Source: Lapidilactobacillus bayanensis
Lineage (GTDB): Bacteria > Bacillota > Bacilli > Lactobacillales > Lactobacillaceae
NCBI RefSeq assembly: GCF_003946695.1
Contig: NZ_RHOX01000014.1
Coordinates: forward strand, 1 to 64,000
Length of the DNA stretch: 64,000 bases
Direction of reading: 5' to 3'
A program made the translations under genes and the position numbers. Shown in pieces: positions 1 through 11,007 of this stretch. Each line of letters opens with the position of its first letter. Within the stretch, counting starts at the first letter, position 1. The notes under the pieces are model-generated. The model did no database searches. It saw only the letters and a program-made list of their open reading frames with translations, and was not told the DNA's origin.

Positions 1-70
1 ACTAACGGTTCCGACTACTACGGCCCGCAACGGACTTTCACCGTCTAGTTGATGCCCATGCCGGGCGCAC
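1..70 (-). mobile_element. 5' end of a group II intron (continues beyond window)
   Basis: Read on the minus strand from position 70, the sequence begins GTGCGCCCGG and then carries CTAGACGGTGAAAGTCCG, which are typical 5'-end and domain I sequences of bacterial group II introns. The boundary is sharp: immediately upstream on the minus strand is a copy of the interspersed repeat (positions 71-210), which in other copies continues uninterrupted (for example near 10570-10590). The intron body and any reverse transcriptase gene lie outside the window. Recognition rests on remembered 5' consensus sequence only. Confidence 0.6.
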
Positions 71-210
71 TGAAATTGTCGTTTGCGATTTATCGCTTAC
101 GACAAGGCCGAGCTTTAAGACAATCGTAGATTGGCTTAAAGTCGAGCCCACAGCGTTCCACCAGCGAATTCCCGCAGGTACGAAGAATAGCAACATAACA
201 GTTCTAGAAT
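71..210 (-). repeat. Interspersed structured repeat, family A, copy 1 (left half, interrupted)
   Basis: On the minus strand this reads from CTAGAACTGTTATG through CGCTGGTGGAACGCTG, the left half of the roughly 500-bp family A element seen at 3589-4090 and elsewhere. It runs up to the ACAATTTCA where the intron-like sequence starts, so the rest of the element should lie beyond the intron, outside the window. Positions 280-330 carry another fragment resembling the terminal repeat of the family. Otherwise 211-350 shows nothing recognisable. Confidence 0.7.
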
Positions 211-353
211 TAGCATTCAGAATAAAGTTTATATTAGAGTTGAATTATTTTTCATACGGTTCAACCCAATACTCGCAGTTCCATCAACATATTTCCCATA
301 GATACAGAAGAACCGCAACACAACAGTTTTTTAACATCCGGCCGATAACTTCA

Positions 354-392
354 AAAGGATCTAAATCCAAAAAATAGATTAAGATCCTTTTC
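354..392 (-). terminator. Intrinsic terminator of the rapZ-glmR-whiA operon
   Basis: AAAAGGATCT at the left pairs with AGATCCTTTT at the right, giving a stem followed by U residues on the minus strand. It lies a few bases after the whiA stop codon. Confidence 0.75.
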
Positions 393-395
393 GTC

Positions 396-1340
396 TTAAG
401 CAGAAGCTTGTTGCCTTTTTTCTGCTAGTTCATTTAATTTACGAAGTCGGTGATTGATCCCTGACTTAGAAATTGGGCCACTTGGTACTAATTGACCCAA
501 TTCACTCAACGTTTTATCAGGATAAGTCAAACGCAATTCGGCAATTTCACGCAGTTTATCAGGCAGTGTTTCAAAACCAACTGCTGCTTCTAAATACTTG
601 ATATTCTCAATCTGTTTGGCCGCCGCATCAATAGTTTTATTCATATTAGCGGTTTCGCAATTGACTAAACGATTAACCGAATTGCGCATATCTCGAACAA
701 TTCGGATATCTTCAAATTTCAGCATGGCATTCGTTGCGCCAATAACCTGTAAAAAGTCGGCGATCCGTTCGGCTTCCTTAAGATAACTGATATAGCCACT
801 GCGCCGCTCTGAAGTTTTTGCATGCAAATTAAAACTGTTCATCAATTTCAATATATCAGCATTATGAGTTTCGTATAAAGAATAAATCTCTAAATGATAC
901 CGACTGGTTTCAGGATTATTCACACTACCACCGGCCAAAAAAGCACCGCGCAAATAAGAGCGACTTAATTCTTTGTCGGTCATAATCCACTCGGGAATAT
1001 TCGGCTTGATCGTATATTCTTCGGTATTCATAATATCTAAGTCCTGCAACACCATCATCGTCTGCCGAATGACCCGAACAATATACTGATTATTCTTTTT
1101 TAATTTCATTTTACGTTGTACAGATAATTCAGCTTCAATCTGATAAACCTGCTTCAACAACGAATAAATACGCCGTGCGGTCGCCGGGTTTTCTGTCTGC
1201 ACATTTAAAATAAATTGATGATTCGTTAGAGATAACGTCCCATTCATGCGTAATAACGCCGCTAATTCTGCGCGAGCATGAGCTGGATGAACTTCAAGTT
1301 GCGTGAGTTCTTTTTTTACATCACTTGCGTATGACGTCAT
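396..1340 (-). CDS. whiA: DNA-binding protein WhiA
   Basis: A 314-residue protein of normal length for Firmicute WhiA. The N-terminal two thirds match the LAGLIDADG-type fold of the family, with [15 protein letters not shown] around residues 129-143. The C-terminal helix-turn-helix includes [18 protein letters not shown] followed by [13 protein letters not shown]. WhiA homologues act in cell division, chromosome segregation or sporulation control. The gene is last in the conserved rapZ-glmR-whiA operon, 12 bp after glmR, and is followed by a terminator. Start ATG at 1340. Confidence 0.95.
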   Translation of the reverse strand: MTSYASDVKKELTQLEVHPAHARAELAALLRMNGTLSLTNHQFILNVQTENPATARRIYSLLKQVYQIEAELSVQRKMKLKKNNQYIVRVIRQTMMVLQDLDIMNTEEYTIKPNIPEWIMTDKELSRSYLRGAFLAGGSVNNPETSRYHLEIYSLYETHNADILKLMNSFNLHAKTSERRSGYISYLKEAERIADFLQVIGATNAMLKFEDIRIVRDMRNSVNRLVNCETANMNKTIDAAAKQIENIKYLEAAVGFETLPDKLREIAELRLTYPDKTLSELGQLVPSGPISKSGINHRLRKLNELAEKRQQASA

Positions 1341-1352
1341 TTACTCAAATCC

Positions 1353-2372
1353 TTATTTTCTAGTATGTTGAAAGGCCCGATTCAAGATTTCACTTGCCAC
1401 TTTATCGCCATCATGGAAGACCCCATGATCATGGAGTGATAAGAAATTATCAGAAATCACACAACGACATTGTGCTTGTAAGCCAACAAAATCATGCTTA
1501 ACTTGAGTCAAGTATTCATTATATTTTTGATAATCCAGAGCATCATCTGGAACTTTGCCAATATTAACTAAAACAGTATCCACATATTGACCACCCAAGT
1601 GTTCATTAATAACGCGAACGTGTTCGGCATCTGTAAAATGTTCCGTCTCACCCTTTTGAGTCATAATATTACAAATATAAATGAGTTCCGCGCTGCTCTT
1701 GCGAACCGCTTCCCCAAGGTTTTTAATCATTAAGTTCGGTAAAATACTTGTGAACAAACTACCTGGCCCCAGCACAATCACATCTGCTGCTGCGATGGCT
1801 TTTAAAACTGGTTCGACAGCAGTTGGTTCTTCATCAGGTGTATCTGTATCGGTAACCCAAACTTGCTTAATTTGTTTACGCTGACCGGAAATTTCCGTTT
1901 CTCCAGCGACAATAGTGCCATCTTCAAATTCGGCGTTCAACGTTAACGGCTCGTTTGAGGCAGGATAAACGTGACCATCAACAGCCATCATTTGCGACAA
2001 TGTTTGAACCGCATCAAAAATATTACCCTGCATTTCTGTTAAGGCAGCAATAATCAAGTTACCAATCGCATGACCAGCAAAAAACGAGTCGTTACTATCA
2101 AAACGATATTGCAAAACATCTAAAAGTTCTGGATCTGCATCTGATAACGATACGATCACATTGCGAATATCACCAGGTGGGACAACGTTAATATAATTAC
2201 GAATAATACCTGATGAACCACCATCATCCGCAACCGTGACAATTGCGGTTACATCCGCATTCTGTGCACGTAAGCTACCAAGAATAACAGGTAGGCCAGT
2301 GCCACCACCAATCACAACCACTTTGGGCCGACGACCTTTAATGACGCGCACAATTCTATTATTAGCTGTCAT
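1353..2372 (-). CDS. glmR: GlmR/YvcK family UDP-sugar-binding regulator
   Basis: A 339-residue member of the YvcK/CofD-like family. The N-terminal nucleotide-sugar-binding loop is [18 protein letters not shown] (about residues 18-35), followed by [13 protein letters not shown] and [12 protein letters not shown]. In Bacillus the family (YvcK/GlmR) binds UDP-GlcNAc and balances carbon flow into peptidoglycan precursors by stimulating GlmS. The start ATG overlaps the rapZ stop codon by 4 bp (ATGA), which suggests translational coupling. Confidence 0.93.
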   Translation of the reverse strand: MTANNRIVRVIKGRRPKVVVIGGGTGLPVILGSLRAQNADVTAIVTVADDGGSSGIIRNYINVVPPGDIRNVIVSLSDADPELLDVLQYRFDSNDSFFAGHAIGNLIIAALTEMQGNIFDAVQTLSQMMAVDGHVYPASNEPLTLNAEFEDGTIVAGETEISGQRKQIKQVWVTDTDTPDEEPTAVEPVLKAIAAADVIVLGPGSLFTSILPNLMIKNLGEAVRKSSAELIYICNIMTQKGETEHFTDAEHVRVINEHLGGQYVDTVLVNIGKVPDDALDYQKYNEYLTQVKHDFVGLQAQCRCVISDNFLSLHDHGVFHDGDKVASEILNRAFQHTRK

Positions 2373-3259
2373 GAGCGATTTACCGTCTCTTTGCGTTTAC
2401 TTAAATCGCGATGCGTAATGTCAACTGGATAAGCCAATTTGGCCAAATCTTCGCCAATTCTTTGAGCGAAAGCGACTGAACGATGTTGGCCACCAGTACA
2501 GCCAATGGCAATCGTCAAACTTGTTTTGCCTTCTTTTACGTAGCCAGGCATCGATGTTTTAAGCATTGTTAGTAATTCCTGATAGAAAGTTTCACTGGTC
2601 GGTTGGTTGAAGACATACTCAGCAACAGCCTGATCCAAACCAGTCTTTTGCTTAAATTCCGGCACATAGTAAGGGTTCGGTAAAAAGCGAACGTCCATGA
2701 CGATATCTGCATCAATTGGCAACCCATACTTAAACCCAAACGACATCACTTCGACATGAAAAGTAGGTATATCTTGAATTTTAAAGTTCTTAAAAATTTC
2801 TTCACGTAATTGTCGTGGTGATAAACTCGTTGTATCAATGATTAATTGCGCGCGATTGCGCATTTCGCGCATTAAAGTACGTTCTTTAGTAATACCATCC
2901 ATTAAGCGACCTTCCATTGCCAACGGATGTGAGCGTCGTGTTTCCTTATAACGGCTCACCAATTCTTCATCTGATGCATCTAAGAACAGAATTTTAGTCG
3001 TTACAAAGTTTGTATTCTCGATGCCAGATAACATGCTAATAATTTCGTCATAGAAAGCGCGCGACCGCAAGTCAATGACCAAAGCAATCTTAGTCACTTT
3101 GCCAGATTCTTTAACCAGTTCCCAAAACTTCGGTAATAAATTGGGCGGCATGTTGTCCACACAAAAATAACCGAGATCCTCAAAGGATTGCATCGCAACT
3201 GTTTTACCGGCACCACTCATCCCTGTAATAATAACTAAATTCAAAGTTTCTGCTGTCAT
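2369..3259 (-). CDS. rapZ: RNase adapter / nucleotide-binding protein RapZ (YvcJ)
   Basis: The P-loop GMSGAGKT lies near the N-terminus and the conserved [16 protein letters not shown] motif near the C-terminus, as in RapZ/YvcJ. These proteins bind and hydrolyse nucleotides; in enterobacteria RapZ guides RNase E to glmZ, while in Bacillus the role is less clear and linked to competence. The reading frame is open 42 bp further upstream, but ATG 3259 (protein beginning MTAETLNLV) is preferred because AAGGAAG lies about 7 bp before it. First gene of the rapZ-glmR-whiA operon. Confidence 0.93.
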   Translation of the reverse strand: MTAETLNLVIITGMSGAGKTVAMQSFEDLGYFCVDNMPPNLLPKFWELVKESGKVTKIALVIDLRSRAFYDEIISMLSGIENTNFVTTKILFLDASDEELVSRYKETRRSHPLAMEGRLMDGITKERTLMREMRNRAQLIIDTTSLSPRQLREEIFKNFKIQDIPTFHVEVMSFGFKYGLPIDADIVMDVRFLPNPYYVPEFKQKTGLDQAVAEYVFNQPTSETFYQELLTMLKTSMPGYVKEGKTSLTIAIGCTGGQHRSVAFAQRIGEDLAKLAYPVDITHRDLSKRKETVNRS

Positions 3260-3354
3260 CATGCACTTCCTTAATAAGTCATAACAATCCGGGCGTTCCA
3301 TTTTTCATTGTAGCTTAGTCACCCGTGGAAAGCAACTAAGAGTGGTTATGCGGC

Positions 3355-4090
3355 AAACTAAAATTACTATGTTGCGGTTTTCTTCGTACTTGCTGGAAAT
3401 GTGCTGTGAGATGTTGTAAGTGTTAGTTTAAGGCGAATGAAAAGCAGATTGACTTAAAAATTAAAAATGCTAAATCCTAGAACTGTTGTGATTGCGGTTC
3501 TTCGTGCCTACGGGAAATACGCTGGTGGAACGCTGCGAGCTTGATTTGAGCCAAATCAAAATCCAAACCTTGTTATAAGCGATAAGTCCTAGAACTGTTA
3601 TGCCGTGGTTCTCCGTGCCTGCGGGAAATGCGCTGGTGGAACGCTGCGAGCATTGGTTTGAGCCGAATCAAAAACAATTCGTCTCAAACGCAAGCTTTGT
3701 TGTAAGTGGTAAACCACTAACAACAATTCCGCGGCTGACCGCGATTTCCCTCCGGCACTAACGAAAGAGATGTAGTGGTGTGATTTAGCAGCAAGTTTGT
3801 ACTTCTAAAATTTAGAAGGTAATTCAACCACTCGTCAAATCAGCGCTGGTGCAAAGGTTACTATCTTGTCGAATTAGTGGCGGCGAAATAATACCGCTCA
3901 GTAGTGACATTAATGTTGGCAATTTATTGCTTACATTAAGGCTCGTATTTGAGACGATTGGCATTTTAATCGGCTCAAATCGACGCCCACTACGTTCCAG
4001 CGTAAAGTATTATTTCGCCGCTACGGCACCCACTATTTTCCATTTCTAACCTTTGCGCAAGCGCGAAGAAGTGCAACATAACAGTTCTAG
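3355..4090. repeat. Interspersed structured repeat, family A, copy 2, with extra left-end fragments
   Basis: The complete unit spans 3589-4090, bounded by inverted CTAGAACTGTTA termini. A duplicated left-end fragment lies at 3478-3588 and a weaker one near 3355-3420. The right half (3877-4024) folds as a multi-branched structure closed by GTGGCGGCGAAATAATAC pairing with GTATTATTTCGCCGC. This fills the 900-bp gap between rapZ and uvrA. No credible gene is seen in it. Confidence 0.85.
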
Positions 4091-4168
4091 TCTTTTAGCA
4101 CGTTAACTTAATAGCAACAAATCATACTTTTATTTTCAAAACACTAACCAGTAGAATTATTTTAACCA

Positions 4169-4200
4169 AAAAAAGATATGATCCTTTCGAATCATATCCT
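4169..4200 (-). terminator. Intrinsic terminator after uvrA
   Basis: GATATGAT and ATCATATC form the stem. On the minus strand the hairpin is followed by a run of seven T residues, 10 bp after the uvrA stop. Confidence 0.85.
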
Positions 4201-4209
4201 CAATGTAAC

Positions 4210-7110
4210 TTATTTATTTTCTTCTGAAACGAATTTATCGTCAACTGCATTCATTTCGGCTTCTTTTTCCGCCAGTGTACGTTTACGATCTCGCTGCAAA
4301 ATCGGTTTAAGATACTGGCCAGTATAGCTTTCCTTAACCTCGGCCAATTCTTCTGGCGTTCCGGTCGCTACGATATAGCCACCACCTTCACCGCCTTCTG
4401 GACCAAGGTCAATCAAATAATCAGCCGTTTTGATCACATCAAGATTATGTTCAATGATCAGAACGGTATTGCCATCATCAACTAAACGATTTAAAACTTG
4501 CAACAAACGTTTAATGTCGTCAGAATGTAAGCCAGTTGTAGGTTCATCCAAAATATAAAGATTATGTCCCACAGATTGTTTATGCAATTCAGAAGCTAAT
4601 TTCATTCGTTGCGCTTCACCGCCGGATAAAGTCGTCGCAGGTTGACCTAATTGAACATAGCCAAGGCCGACATCAACGATGGTTTGTAACTTGCGCCGAA
4701 TCTTAGGGATCGCTGCAAAGAAATCCAAAGCTTCAGCAACAGTCATGTGCAACACGTCAGAAATATTTTTGTTTTTATAAGTGACTTCTAACGTCTCAGA
4801 ATTATAACGGGTTCCATGGCAAACTTCGCAAGGCACGTAGACGTCAGGCAAGAAATTCATTTCAATCTTAATAATGCCATCGCCTTTACAAGCTTCACAA
4901 CGACCACCCTTAACGTTAAAACTAAAGCGTCCTTTTGTATAGCTACGTAACTTAGCCTCATTTGTTTGAGCAAACAAGCCCCGCACATCATCAAATACTC
5001 CTGTATAAGTGGCCGGATTACTACGTGGCGTACGACCGATCGGACTTTGATCAATATCAATTAACCGATCAATATTTTGCCAACCGACAATTTTTTGATA
5101 CTTACCTGGTTTCTCTGAATTACGATTAATCTTTTGTGCTAAGGCACGTTTCAAGATTGAATTTACTAGCGTCGATTTACCAGAACCAGAAACACCGGTC
5201 ACCACGTCAAATTTACCTAATGGAAAACTAACATCAATTCCTTTTAAATTATGGTCAGCAGCACCAATAATTTTGACAGCCTTACCGTTACCCTTACGAC
5301 GTCTTAATGGCACAGGAATAAACTTCTTACCAGATAAATATTGGCCGGTTAATGACTGTGGTGTTGCTGCAACTTCGTCAGGCGTACCAGCAGCCATTAC
5401 CCGACCACCATTATCACCGGCGCCGGGACCAATATCGATCAAATAATCAGCCGCGCGCATGGTATCTTCATCATGTTCAACAACAATTAAGGTATTACCT
5501 AGATCGCGCATTTTCTTCAGCGATCCGATTAAACGATCATTATCGCGTTGATGCAAGCCGATTGAAGGCTCATCTAGAATGTACATAACACCTGACAAGT
5601 TCGAGCCAATCTGTGTTGCTAAGCGAATGCGTTGCGCTTCACCACCGGATAAAGTAGCGGCAGCGCGCGATAATGTCAAATAATCCAAACCGACATTCAT
5701 TAAGAAGGTTAACCGATCTTTGACCTCTTTTAAAATTGGCTTGGCAATCGTCGCATTTTGCTCAGACAGCGTCACTTTTTGAAAAAATGGCAGTGCGTCT
5801 TTAACTGCATAATCAGAAACTTTGGCAATATCTTGTCCACTAATTTTAACAGCTAACGCTTGTGGGTTTAAGCGCGCGCCATGGCAAGTTTCACAAGTTA
5901 ATTCGGTCATGTATTGCCGCATAACTTGACGTGTGAAGTCACTATTCGTTTCTTTATAACGGCGTTTCACATTATTAATAACGCCTTCGAATTCAACATC
6001 AACATCCCGCACGCCACCAAAATCATTCTCATAATGGAAATGGAACTTCTTGTCACCATTCCCGTATAAAACAATATGACGTTGGCGTTCCGTTAATTTA
6101 TTAAACGGTTTATCCATGTTAATCTTAAAAGCATGGGCAGCTTGCGCTAATAATTCAGGATAATACTGTGAACTAATCGGATTCCACGGCGCCAAAGCAC
6201 CCTCGTTCAAAGTTAATGTTGGGTCAGGAACAACCAAGTCGAGATCAACTTCCAATTTAACACCTAACCCATCACAATCAGGACAAGCGCCAAATGGTGC
6301 ATTAAACGAGAATAACCGTGGTTCCATTTCGCCAACAGTGAAGCCACATAATGGGCAGGCATAATGTTCTGAAAAAACTAACATTTCCCCATCTATGACA
6401 TCAACATTTGCATAGCCATCAGACAACCGTAACGCCGCTTCTAAAGAATCAAACAAGCGCGAGCGAATACCATCTTTAATAACTAATCGATCAACGACAA
6501 TATCAATATCATGTTTCTTATTCTTATCTAATTCAAGTTCATCAGTGATTTCATGCATTTCACCATCAATACGCATCCGGACATAACCTTCGCGTTGAAT
6601 TTTTTCGAATGCTTTCTTATGCTGACCTTTTTTACCACGAACAATTGGTGCGAAGATTTGAATCTTAGTGCGTTCTGGCAAGCTCAACACTTTATCGACC
6701 ATTTGATCAACTGACTGGCTTGAGATAACCGTGCCATCATTAGGGCAAATTGGCGTGCCAACCCGTGCCCACAGTAAACGTAAATAGTCGTTAATTTCCG
6801 TAACCGTTCCGACAGTTGAACGGGGATTTTTTGAGGTGGTTTTTTGATCAATCGAAATAGCTGGACTTAATCCATCAATAGAATCCACATCCGGTTTATC
6901 CATTTGACCCAAAAATTGGCGTGCATAAGCTGATAGGCTTTCGACATAACGTCGTTGTCCTTCAGCATACAATGTATCAAAAGCAAGCGAACTTTTACCC
7001 GAACCGGATAAGCCAGTCATGACCACCAATTTATCCCGAGGAATGGTCACATCAATATTTTTTAAGTTGTGCGCTCGGGCACCATGAATCACAATTTTAT
7101 CGTTTGGCAA
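4210..7110 (-). CDS. uvrA: Excinuclease ABC subunit A
   Basis: A 966-residue UvrA of normal length. It has two ABC ATPase modules, each with a Walker A loop ([12 protein letters not shown] near residue 33, [12 protein letters not shown] in the second half) and a signature ([12 protein letters not shown] and [12 protein letters not shown]). CxxC zinc sites are visible as CPLCGF with CPDCDG, and as CEACKGDG with [10 protein letters not shown]. UvrA recognises DNA lesions and loads UvrB in nucleotide excision repair. The start is a TTG one base after the uvrB stop; the ribosome site GAGGTGG is inside the end of uvrB, so the pair is coupled. Confidence 0.97.
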   Translation of the reverse strand: MPNDKIVIHGARAHNLKNIDVTIPRDKLVVMTGLSGSGKSSLAFDTLYAEGQRRYVESLSAYARQFLGQMDKPDVDSIDGLSPAISIDQKTTSKNPRSTVGTVTEINDYLRLLWARVGTPICPNDGTVISSQSVDQMVDKVLSLPERTKIQIFAPIVRGKKGQHKKAFEKIQREGYVRMRIDGEMHEITDELELDKNKKHDIDIVVDRLVIKDGIRSRLFDSLEAALRLSDGYANVDVIDGEMLVFSEHYACPLCGFTVGEMEPRLFSFNAPFGACPDCDGLGVKLEVDLDLVVPDPTLTLNEGALAPWNPISSQYYPELLAQAAHAFKINMDKPFNKLTERQRHIVLYGNGDKKFHFHYENDFGGVRDVDVEFEGVINNVKRRYKETNSDFTRQVMRQYMTELTCETCHGARLNPQALAVKISGQDIAKVSDYAVKDALPFFQKVTLSEQNATIAKPILKEVKDRLTFLMNVGLDYLTLSRAAATLSGGEAQRIRLATQIGSNLSGVMYILDEPSIGLHQRDNDRLIGSLKKMRDLGNTLIVVEHDEDTMRAADYLIDIGPGAGDNGGRVMAAGTPDEVAATPQSLTGQYLSGKKFIPVPLRRRKGNGKAVKIIGAADHNLKGIDVSFPLGKFDVVTGVSGSGKSTLVNSILKRALAQKINRNSEKPGKYQKIVGWQNIDRLIDIDQSPIGRTPRSNPATYTGVFDDVRGLFAQTNEAKLRSYTKGRFSFNVKGGRCEACKGDGIIKIEMNFLPDVYVPCEVCHGTRYNSETLEVTYKNKNISDVLHMTVAEALDFFAAIPKIRRKLQTIVDVGLGYVQLGQPATTLSGGEAQRMKLASELHKQSVGHNLYILDEPTTGLHSDDIKRLLQVLNRLVDDGNTVLIIEHNLDVIKTADYLIDLGPEGGEGGGYIVATGTPEELAEVKESYTGQYLKPILQRDRKRTLAEKEAEMNAVDDKFVSEENK

Positions 7111-7111
7111 A

Positions 7112-9112
7112 CTATCCCACCTCAGTCTTTAATTCCAATAATGCATCACGCAAGTTGGCCGCTGTTTCAAAGTCCAGTTTTTTAGCTGCCTCTTGCATTT
7201 GTTGCGTCAAGCTCTTGATTAATGCTTTCTTCTCATCCTTACTCATTTCATCAAAATCAACCGACTCTTCGGCAACCTGATCAGATTCGGTTACTGACTT
7301 AGTGGCTTGAATAGACGCCCGAATTGGTTTAATAATCGTAGTCGGCGTAATATGATGCACTTCATTAAACTTCTCTTGGACGTCGCGACGCCGTTGTGTT
7401 TCATCAATGGCAACCCGCATTGAATCGGTGATTTTATCGGCATACATAATAACTTTACCATGAGAATTACGCGCAGCTCGACCAATCGTCTGAATCAAAG
7501 GTCGTTCGGAGCGCAAGAAGCCTTCCTTATCTGCATCTAGAATTGCCACTAAGGAAACTTCGGGTACATCAATCCCTTCACGTAACAAGTTAATGCCAAT
7601 CAAGACATCGAACTTGCCTAACCGTAAATCACGTAAAATTTCCGTTCGCTCCAGGGTTTTAATATCACTGTGTAAATATTTAACCTTGATTCCCAGATCC
7701 TTCAAGTAATCTGTTAAATCCTCCGCCATTTTCTTCGTCAAGGTCGTGACAAAAACGCGTTCATTCTGTTCGGACCGTTTATTTATTTCGCCAACTAAAT
7801 CATCAATCTGTCCCATAATCGGTCGCACTTCAACTTGAGGATCTAACAAGCCAGTTGGTCGAATAATTTGTTCAATTTTTTCGTCCGTTTGTGCTAATTC
7901 ATAGGGACCTGGTGTCGCAGAAACATATAAGATTTGGTTGACATGTTGTTCAAACTCTTCCAACTTTAGCGGCCGATTATCCAAAGCACTTGGTAACCGG
8001 AAACCATAATCAACTAACATTTGCTTCCGCGCTCGGTCACCATTATACATTCCGCGAACTTGCGGCATGGTCACATGGGATTCGTCAATCATAATATTAA
8101 AATCTTTCGGGAAGAAATCTAGCAACGTAAATGGTGGCTCGCCTTCAGCACGTCCTTCCATTTGGCGTGAGTAGTTTTCAATTCCTGAGGTGTAACCCAT
8201 TTCTTGCATCATTTCAATATCATAAGTTGTCCGCTGTTCAAGTCGTTGCGCTTCAAGGAGTTTGTTCTCTGACTTCAACTCTTTTAACCGACCATCTAGT
8301 TCGGCTTGAATTCGTTTAATGGCAGCCCCCATCTGTTCGTCGTTGGTCATAAAGTGGGTCGCCGGGAAAATTGAAACTTGTTCTCGTTCACCAATTACTT
8401 CACCAGTTAAAGCGTCAACTTCAACAATTCGGTCGATTTCATCACCAAAGAATTCTACTCGCAAGGCGTGATCGTCCCGAGAAGCTGGGAAAATCTCCAC
8501 GACATCGCCGCGCACACGAAAACGACCACGTTGAAAATCAATATCATTGCGGTCAAACTGAATATTAACTAATTCTCTTAATAAATCATTACGTTCCAAG
8601 GTCATGCCTTCACGCAATGACAGAACACTCTCTTCATATTCGCGCGGATCACCTAAACCAAAGATACAAGAAACAGAGGCAATCACAATCACGTCATTAC
8701 GTTCCAACAATGAACTAGTTGCTGAGTGTCGCAACTTATCGATTTCATCGTTAATTGATGAATCCTTTTCGATATATGTGTCGCTTGAAGGAACGTAAGC
8801 TTCCGGTTGATAATAATCGTAATAACTGACGAAATATTCAACACGATTATGTGGGAAGAATTGTTTAAATTCACCGTATAACTGTCCCGCCAACGTTTTG
8901 TTATGAGAAATAATTAAAGTTGGCTTATTTAAGTTGGCGATAACATTTGCCATGGTAAATGTTTTACCAGTACCAGTGGCACCCTCAAGAATTTGATACT
9001 TATGACCGGATCTAAAATCTTTGATAATCCGGTCGATAGCCTGACCCTGATCACCAGCCGGTTGATATTTAGAAACTAATTCGAATTTATGATCGGTTTC
9101 GCGATTGAACAA
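7112..9112 (-). CDS. uvrB: Excinuclease ABC subunit B
   Basis: A 666-residue UvrB. The helicase-like Walker A is [14 protein letters not shown] near residue 40, and the damage-verifying hairpin region has [13 protein letters not shown]. Helicase motif VI has QTIGRAARN, and the C-terminal UVR coiled-coil domain (about residues 625-660) includes [11 protein letters not shown]. It works with UvrA and UvrC in nucleotide excision repair. The start is TTG at 9112, preceded by a G-rich ribosome site (GGGGGG, about 7 bp upstream). First gene of uvrB-uvrA. Confidence 0.97.
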   Translation of the reverse strand: MFNRETDHKFELVSKYQPAGDQGQAIDRIIKDFRSGHKYQILEGATGTGKTFTMANVIANLNKPTLIISHNKTLAGQLYGEFKQFFPHNRVEYFVSYYDYYQPEAYVPSSDTYIEKDSSINDEIDKLRHSATSSLLERNDVIVIASVSCIFGLGDPREYEESVLSLREGMTLERNDLLRELVNIQFDRNDIDFQRGRFRVRGDVVEIFPASRDDHALRVEFFGDEIDRIVEVDALTGEVIGEREQVSIFPATHFMTNDEQMGAAIKRIQAELDGRLKELKSENKLLEAQRLEQRTTYDIEMMQEMGYTSGIENYSRQMEGRAEGEPPFTLLDFFPKDFNIMIDESHVTMPQVRGMYNGDRARKQMLVDYGFRLPSALDNRPLKLEEFEQHVNQILYVSATPGPYELAQTDEKIEQIIRPTGLLDPQVEVRPIMGQIDDLVGEINKRSEQNERVFVTTLTKKMAEDLTDYLKDLGIKVKYLHSDIKTLERTEILRDLRLGKFDVLIGINLLREGIDVPEVSLVAILDADKEGFLRSERPLIQTIGRAARNSHGKVIMYADKITDSMRVAIDETQRRRDVQEKFNEVHHITPTTIIKPIRASIQATKSVTESDQVAEESVDFDEMSKDEKKALIKSLTQQMQEAAKKLDFETAANLRDALLELKTEVG

Positions 9113-9175
9113 ATGGCTGCCCCCCTAAAACATAGAACTAGAACAAAATTTCCGGTTCTCATAATTTTACATTTT

Positions 9176-9540
9176 GAAACGTGCTTAAATCAACTGATTA
9201 CTATGTCCAACTAGTAATCCCATCTGAGCTGGCACTCAGCTGCGCTTCCTAGTTAGAGCTACGCAATCAATTCGTTGCTTTGCGCACTCTGATTTTAAAA
9301 TGTGCTACGAACAACTGGCAACAGTGACTTTAAGAGTGAATCTCCTTGCGTTAGCACGCAATGATCTTCCCGTTTAAAGTCATGTTGCCAACCCGTTGTT
9401 CTCTGCACTCTGATTTTGAAACGTGCTGCAAAGCGCAGTTAGTTCCGGTTAAGTTAAACCGGTTTAAATCTTAAAAAACAAAGATTTTAACTGGTTTGAA
9501 CTTAATCCTCACTAACTACCCGCGCTTTTCCGCACTCTAT
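9176..9540. repeat. Hairpin repeat array, family B, locus 1
   Basis: Three consecutive units of roughly 110-130 bp each start near GAAACGTGCT (or a variant) and end near GCACTCT. In the second unit CTGGCAACA and GACTTTAA pair with TTAAAGTC and GTTGCCA, and CGAACAAC pairs with GTTGTTC. The loop has GAATCTCCTTGCGTTAGCAC. In the third unit, TTAAATCTT and CCGGTTTAAA-type arms pair instead. A second locus with the same layout is at 47575-47945. No gene is seen here. Confidence 0.7.
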
Positions 9541-9551
9541 GATTGATGAAC

Positions 9552-9593
9552 ACAAAAGCCCTTTTGAGCCGCAATGGCCAAGAAGGGCTTGTT
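9552..9593. terminator. Bidirectional terminator-like hairpin
   Basis: AAGCCCTT on the left pairs with AAGGGCTT on the right around a 17-base loop. It lies between the HD hydrolase gene and uvrB. Weak U-tract, so it may be a stabilising hairpin. Confidence 0.5.
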
Positions 9594-9705
9594 CTGATCA
9601 CAACTAATTAATGACATTTATCACTCAAAAAATACACCTATTATTCTACCATACCGAACATAGTTTCGCTATATTTTGACTTCTAATTTTAAAAGTAATT
9701 GTTAC

Positions 9706-10341
9706 TTATTTATTCTTCAATAACTCGTTGGAAATTGCCACTAAACGGGCACGATCAGTAAATTGCTCATTCAACAAATCAGGCAAGATCTCATTGAGAA
9801 AATACTGAACAGAAGCTAATTCTTTAAATTGAATAATCGTGTTTAAACTCTCTCGGAAAATATCCAAATAAACAGATTGCGGATTGCCTTTTTGAATTTC
9901 ACCAAATGATTCATAAAGTAAGTCGACTTTATCCGCAACGGACAAGATTTTACCTTCCAAAGTATCATCCTTGCCTTCGGACAATCGCCGCATATAACGT
10001 TCTTGTAAAAACTCGGGAATTTCGTTCTCAATAAAATTTTGAGTCATTCGCGACTCAACTTCCGCTAATTGTCGGCGCAATTCATGTGTCGCGTATTTAA
10101 CTGGTGTTTTAATATCACCGATAAATCGTTCCGTATAATCGTGATTGAGCGCTTTTTCGTACAGGCGCTGCCAATTGACCGTCTGATCATTTTGTTCCTC
10201 AATATCACCCAATAATTGGGCAATTTCAGCGACTTTGAACGAGTGTGCCGCCACCGTGTGCTCTTGATACTTAAAAAAACCCGGTGCGCGATTCAACGTT
10301 TCCAAGTTGGACAAACCTTCGATATATTCATGCATTCCCAT
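9706..10341 (-). CDS. HD-domain hydrolase, YfbR-like (probable nucleotidase)
   Basis: A 211-residue single-domain HD protein. Metal-binding candidates are the histidine in VAAHSFKVAEIAQLL (about residue 33), the HD pair in ALNHDYTERFIGDIKTP (about residues 68-69) and the later aspartate in ILSVADKVDLLYESF (about residue 137). This arrangement resembles YfbR/YfdR-type HD hydrolases that remove phosphate from deoxynucleotides; the substrate cannot be read from sequence. The start ATG 10341 has a purine-rich GGGGGA site 8-10 bp upstream. It stands alone between repeats. Confidence 0.75.
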   Translation of the reverse strand: MGMHEYIEGLSNLETLNRAPGFFKYQEHTVAAHSFKVAEIAQLLGDIEEQNDQTVNWQRLYEKALNHDYTERFIGDIKTPVKYATHELRRQLAEVESRMTQNFIENEIPEFLQERYMRRLSEGKDDTLEGKILSVADKVDLLYESFGEIQKGNPQSVYLDIFRESLNTIIQFKELASVQYFLNEILPDLLNEQFTDRARLVAISNELLKNK

Positions 10342-10440
10342 ACAAAAAATCCCCCTGTCATTTTAAGATAAATTTTTACTATCTTATCACTTTAACAGGA
10401 GGATGTACAAAAATTACTTATTTATTTTTAATGGGTAAAA

Positions 10441-10999
10441 CTAAATTGTTGTGATTGTGGTTCTTCGTGCCTACGGGAAATACGCTGGTGGAAACGCTGT
10501 GGGCTCGACTTTAAGCCAAATAAATTTGTCTTAAAGCTCGGCCTTCTCGTAAGCGACAAATCGCCAACGAGAATTTCACAGCTGACCGCGATTTCCCTCC
10601 GGCACTGACGAAAGTGCGTTAGTGCCGACTTAACTGCAAATTTGTACTTCTAAAAATTGGGACGTATTCAACCACTCGTCAATTCAGCGCTTGCGCAAAG
10701 GTTGCCCTCTTGCTTGTCTAGTGGCGGCAAATAAATACCGCTCAGTAGTGACATTAATGTTAGCAATTTATTGCTTACATTAAGGCTCGTATTTGAGACG
10801 ATTCGCACTTTAATCGGCTCGAATCGACGCCCACTACGTTCCAGCGCAAAGTATTTATTTGCCGCCACGATACCCACTCGTTCCGTATGCAACCTTTGTG
10901 CAAGCGCGGAGAACTTCAATAAAACAGTTTCAGTTACCGCTGTCTTAATCAGCAACGCCAACTTTATTCCAGCACAGAAAACCACGAAATAACAGTTTT
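10441..10999. repeat. Interspersed structured repeat, family A, copy 3
   Basis: The main unit spans 10441-10933. Its right half (10721-10868) has the perfect outer stem GTGGCGGCAAATAAATAC / GTATTTATTTGCCGCCAC. It is enclosed by GCGCTTGCGCAAAGGTTG pairing with CAACCTTTGTGCAAGCGC (one G-U type change). A stray terminal-repeat fragment follows at 10975-10999. This fills the gap between the phosphosugar mutase and HD hydrolase genes. Confidence 0.85.
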
Positions 11000-11007
11000 T
11001 ATTAAGA

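Noticed and set aside
9130-9160. SOS (LexA) box before uvrB
   Set aside because: AGAAC and GTTCT are present but separated by 10 bp; the Gram-positive box has GAAC-N4-GTTC.
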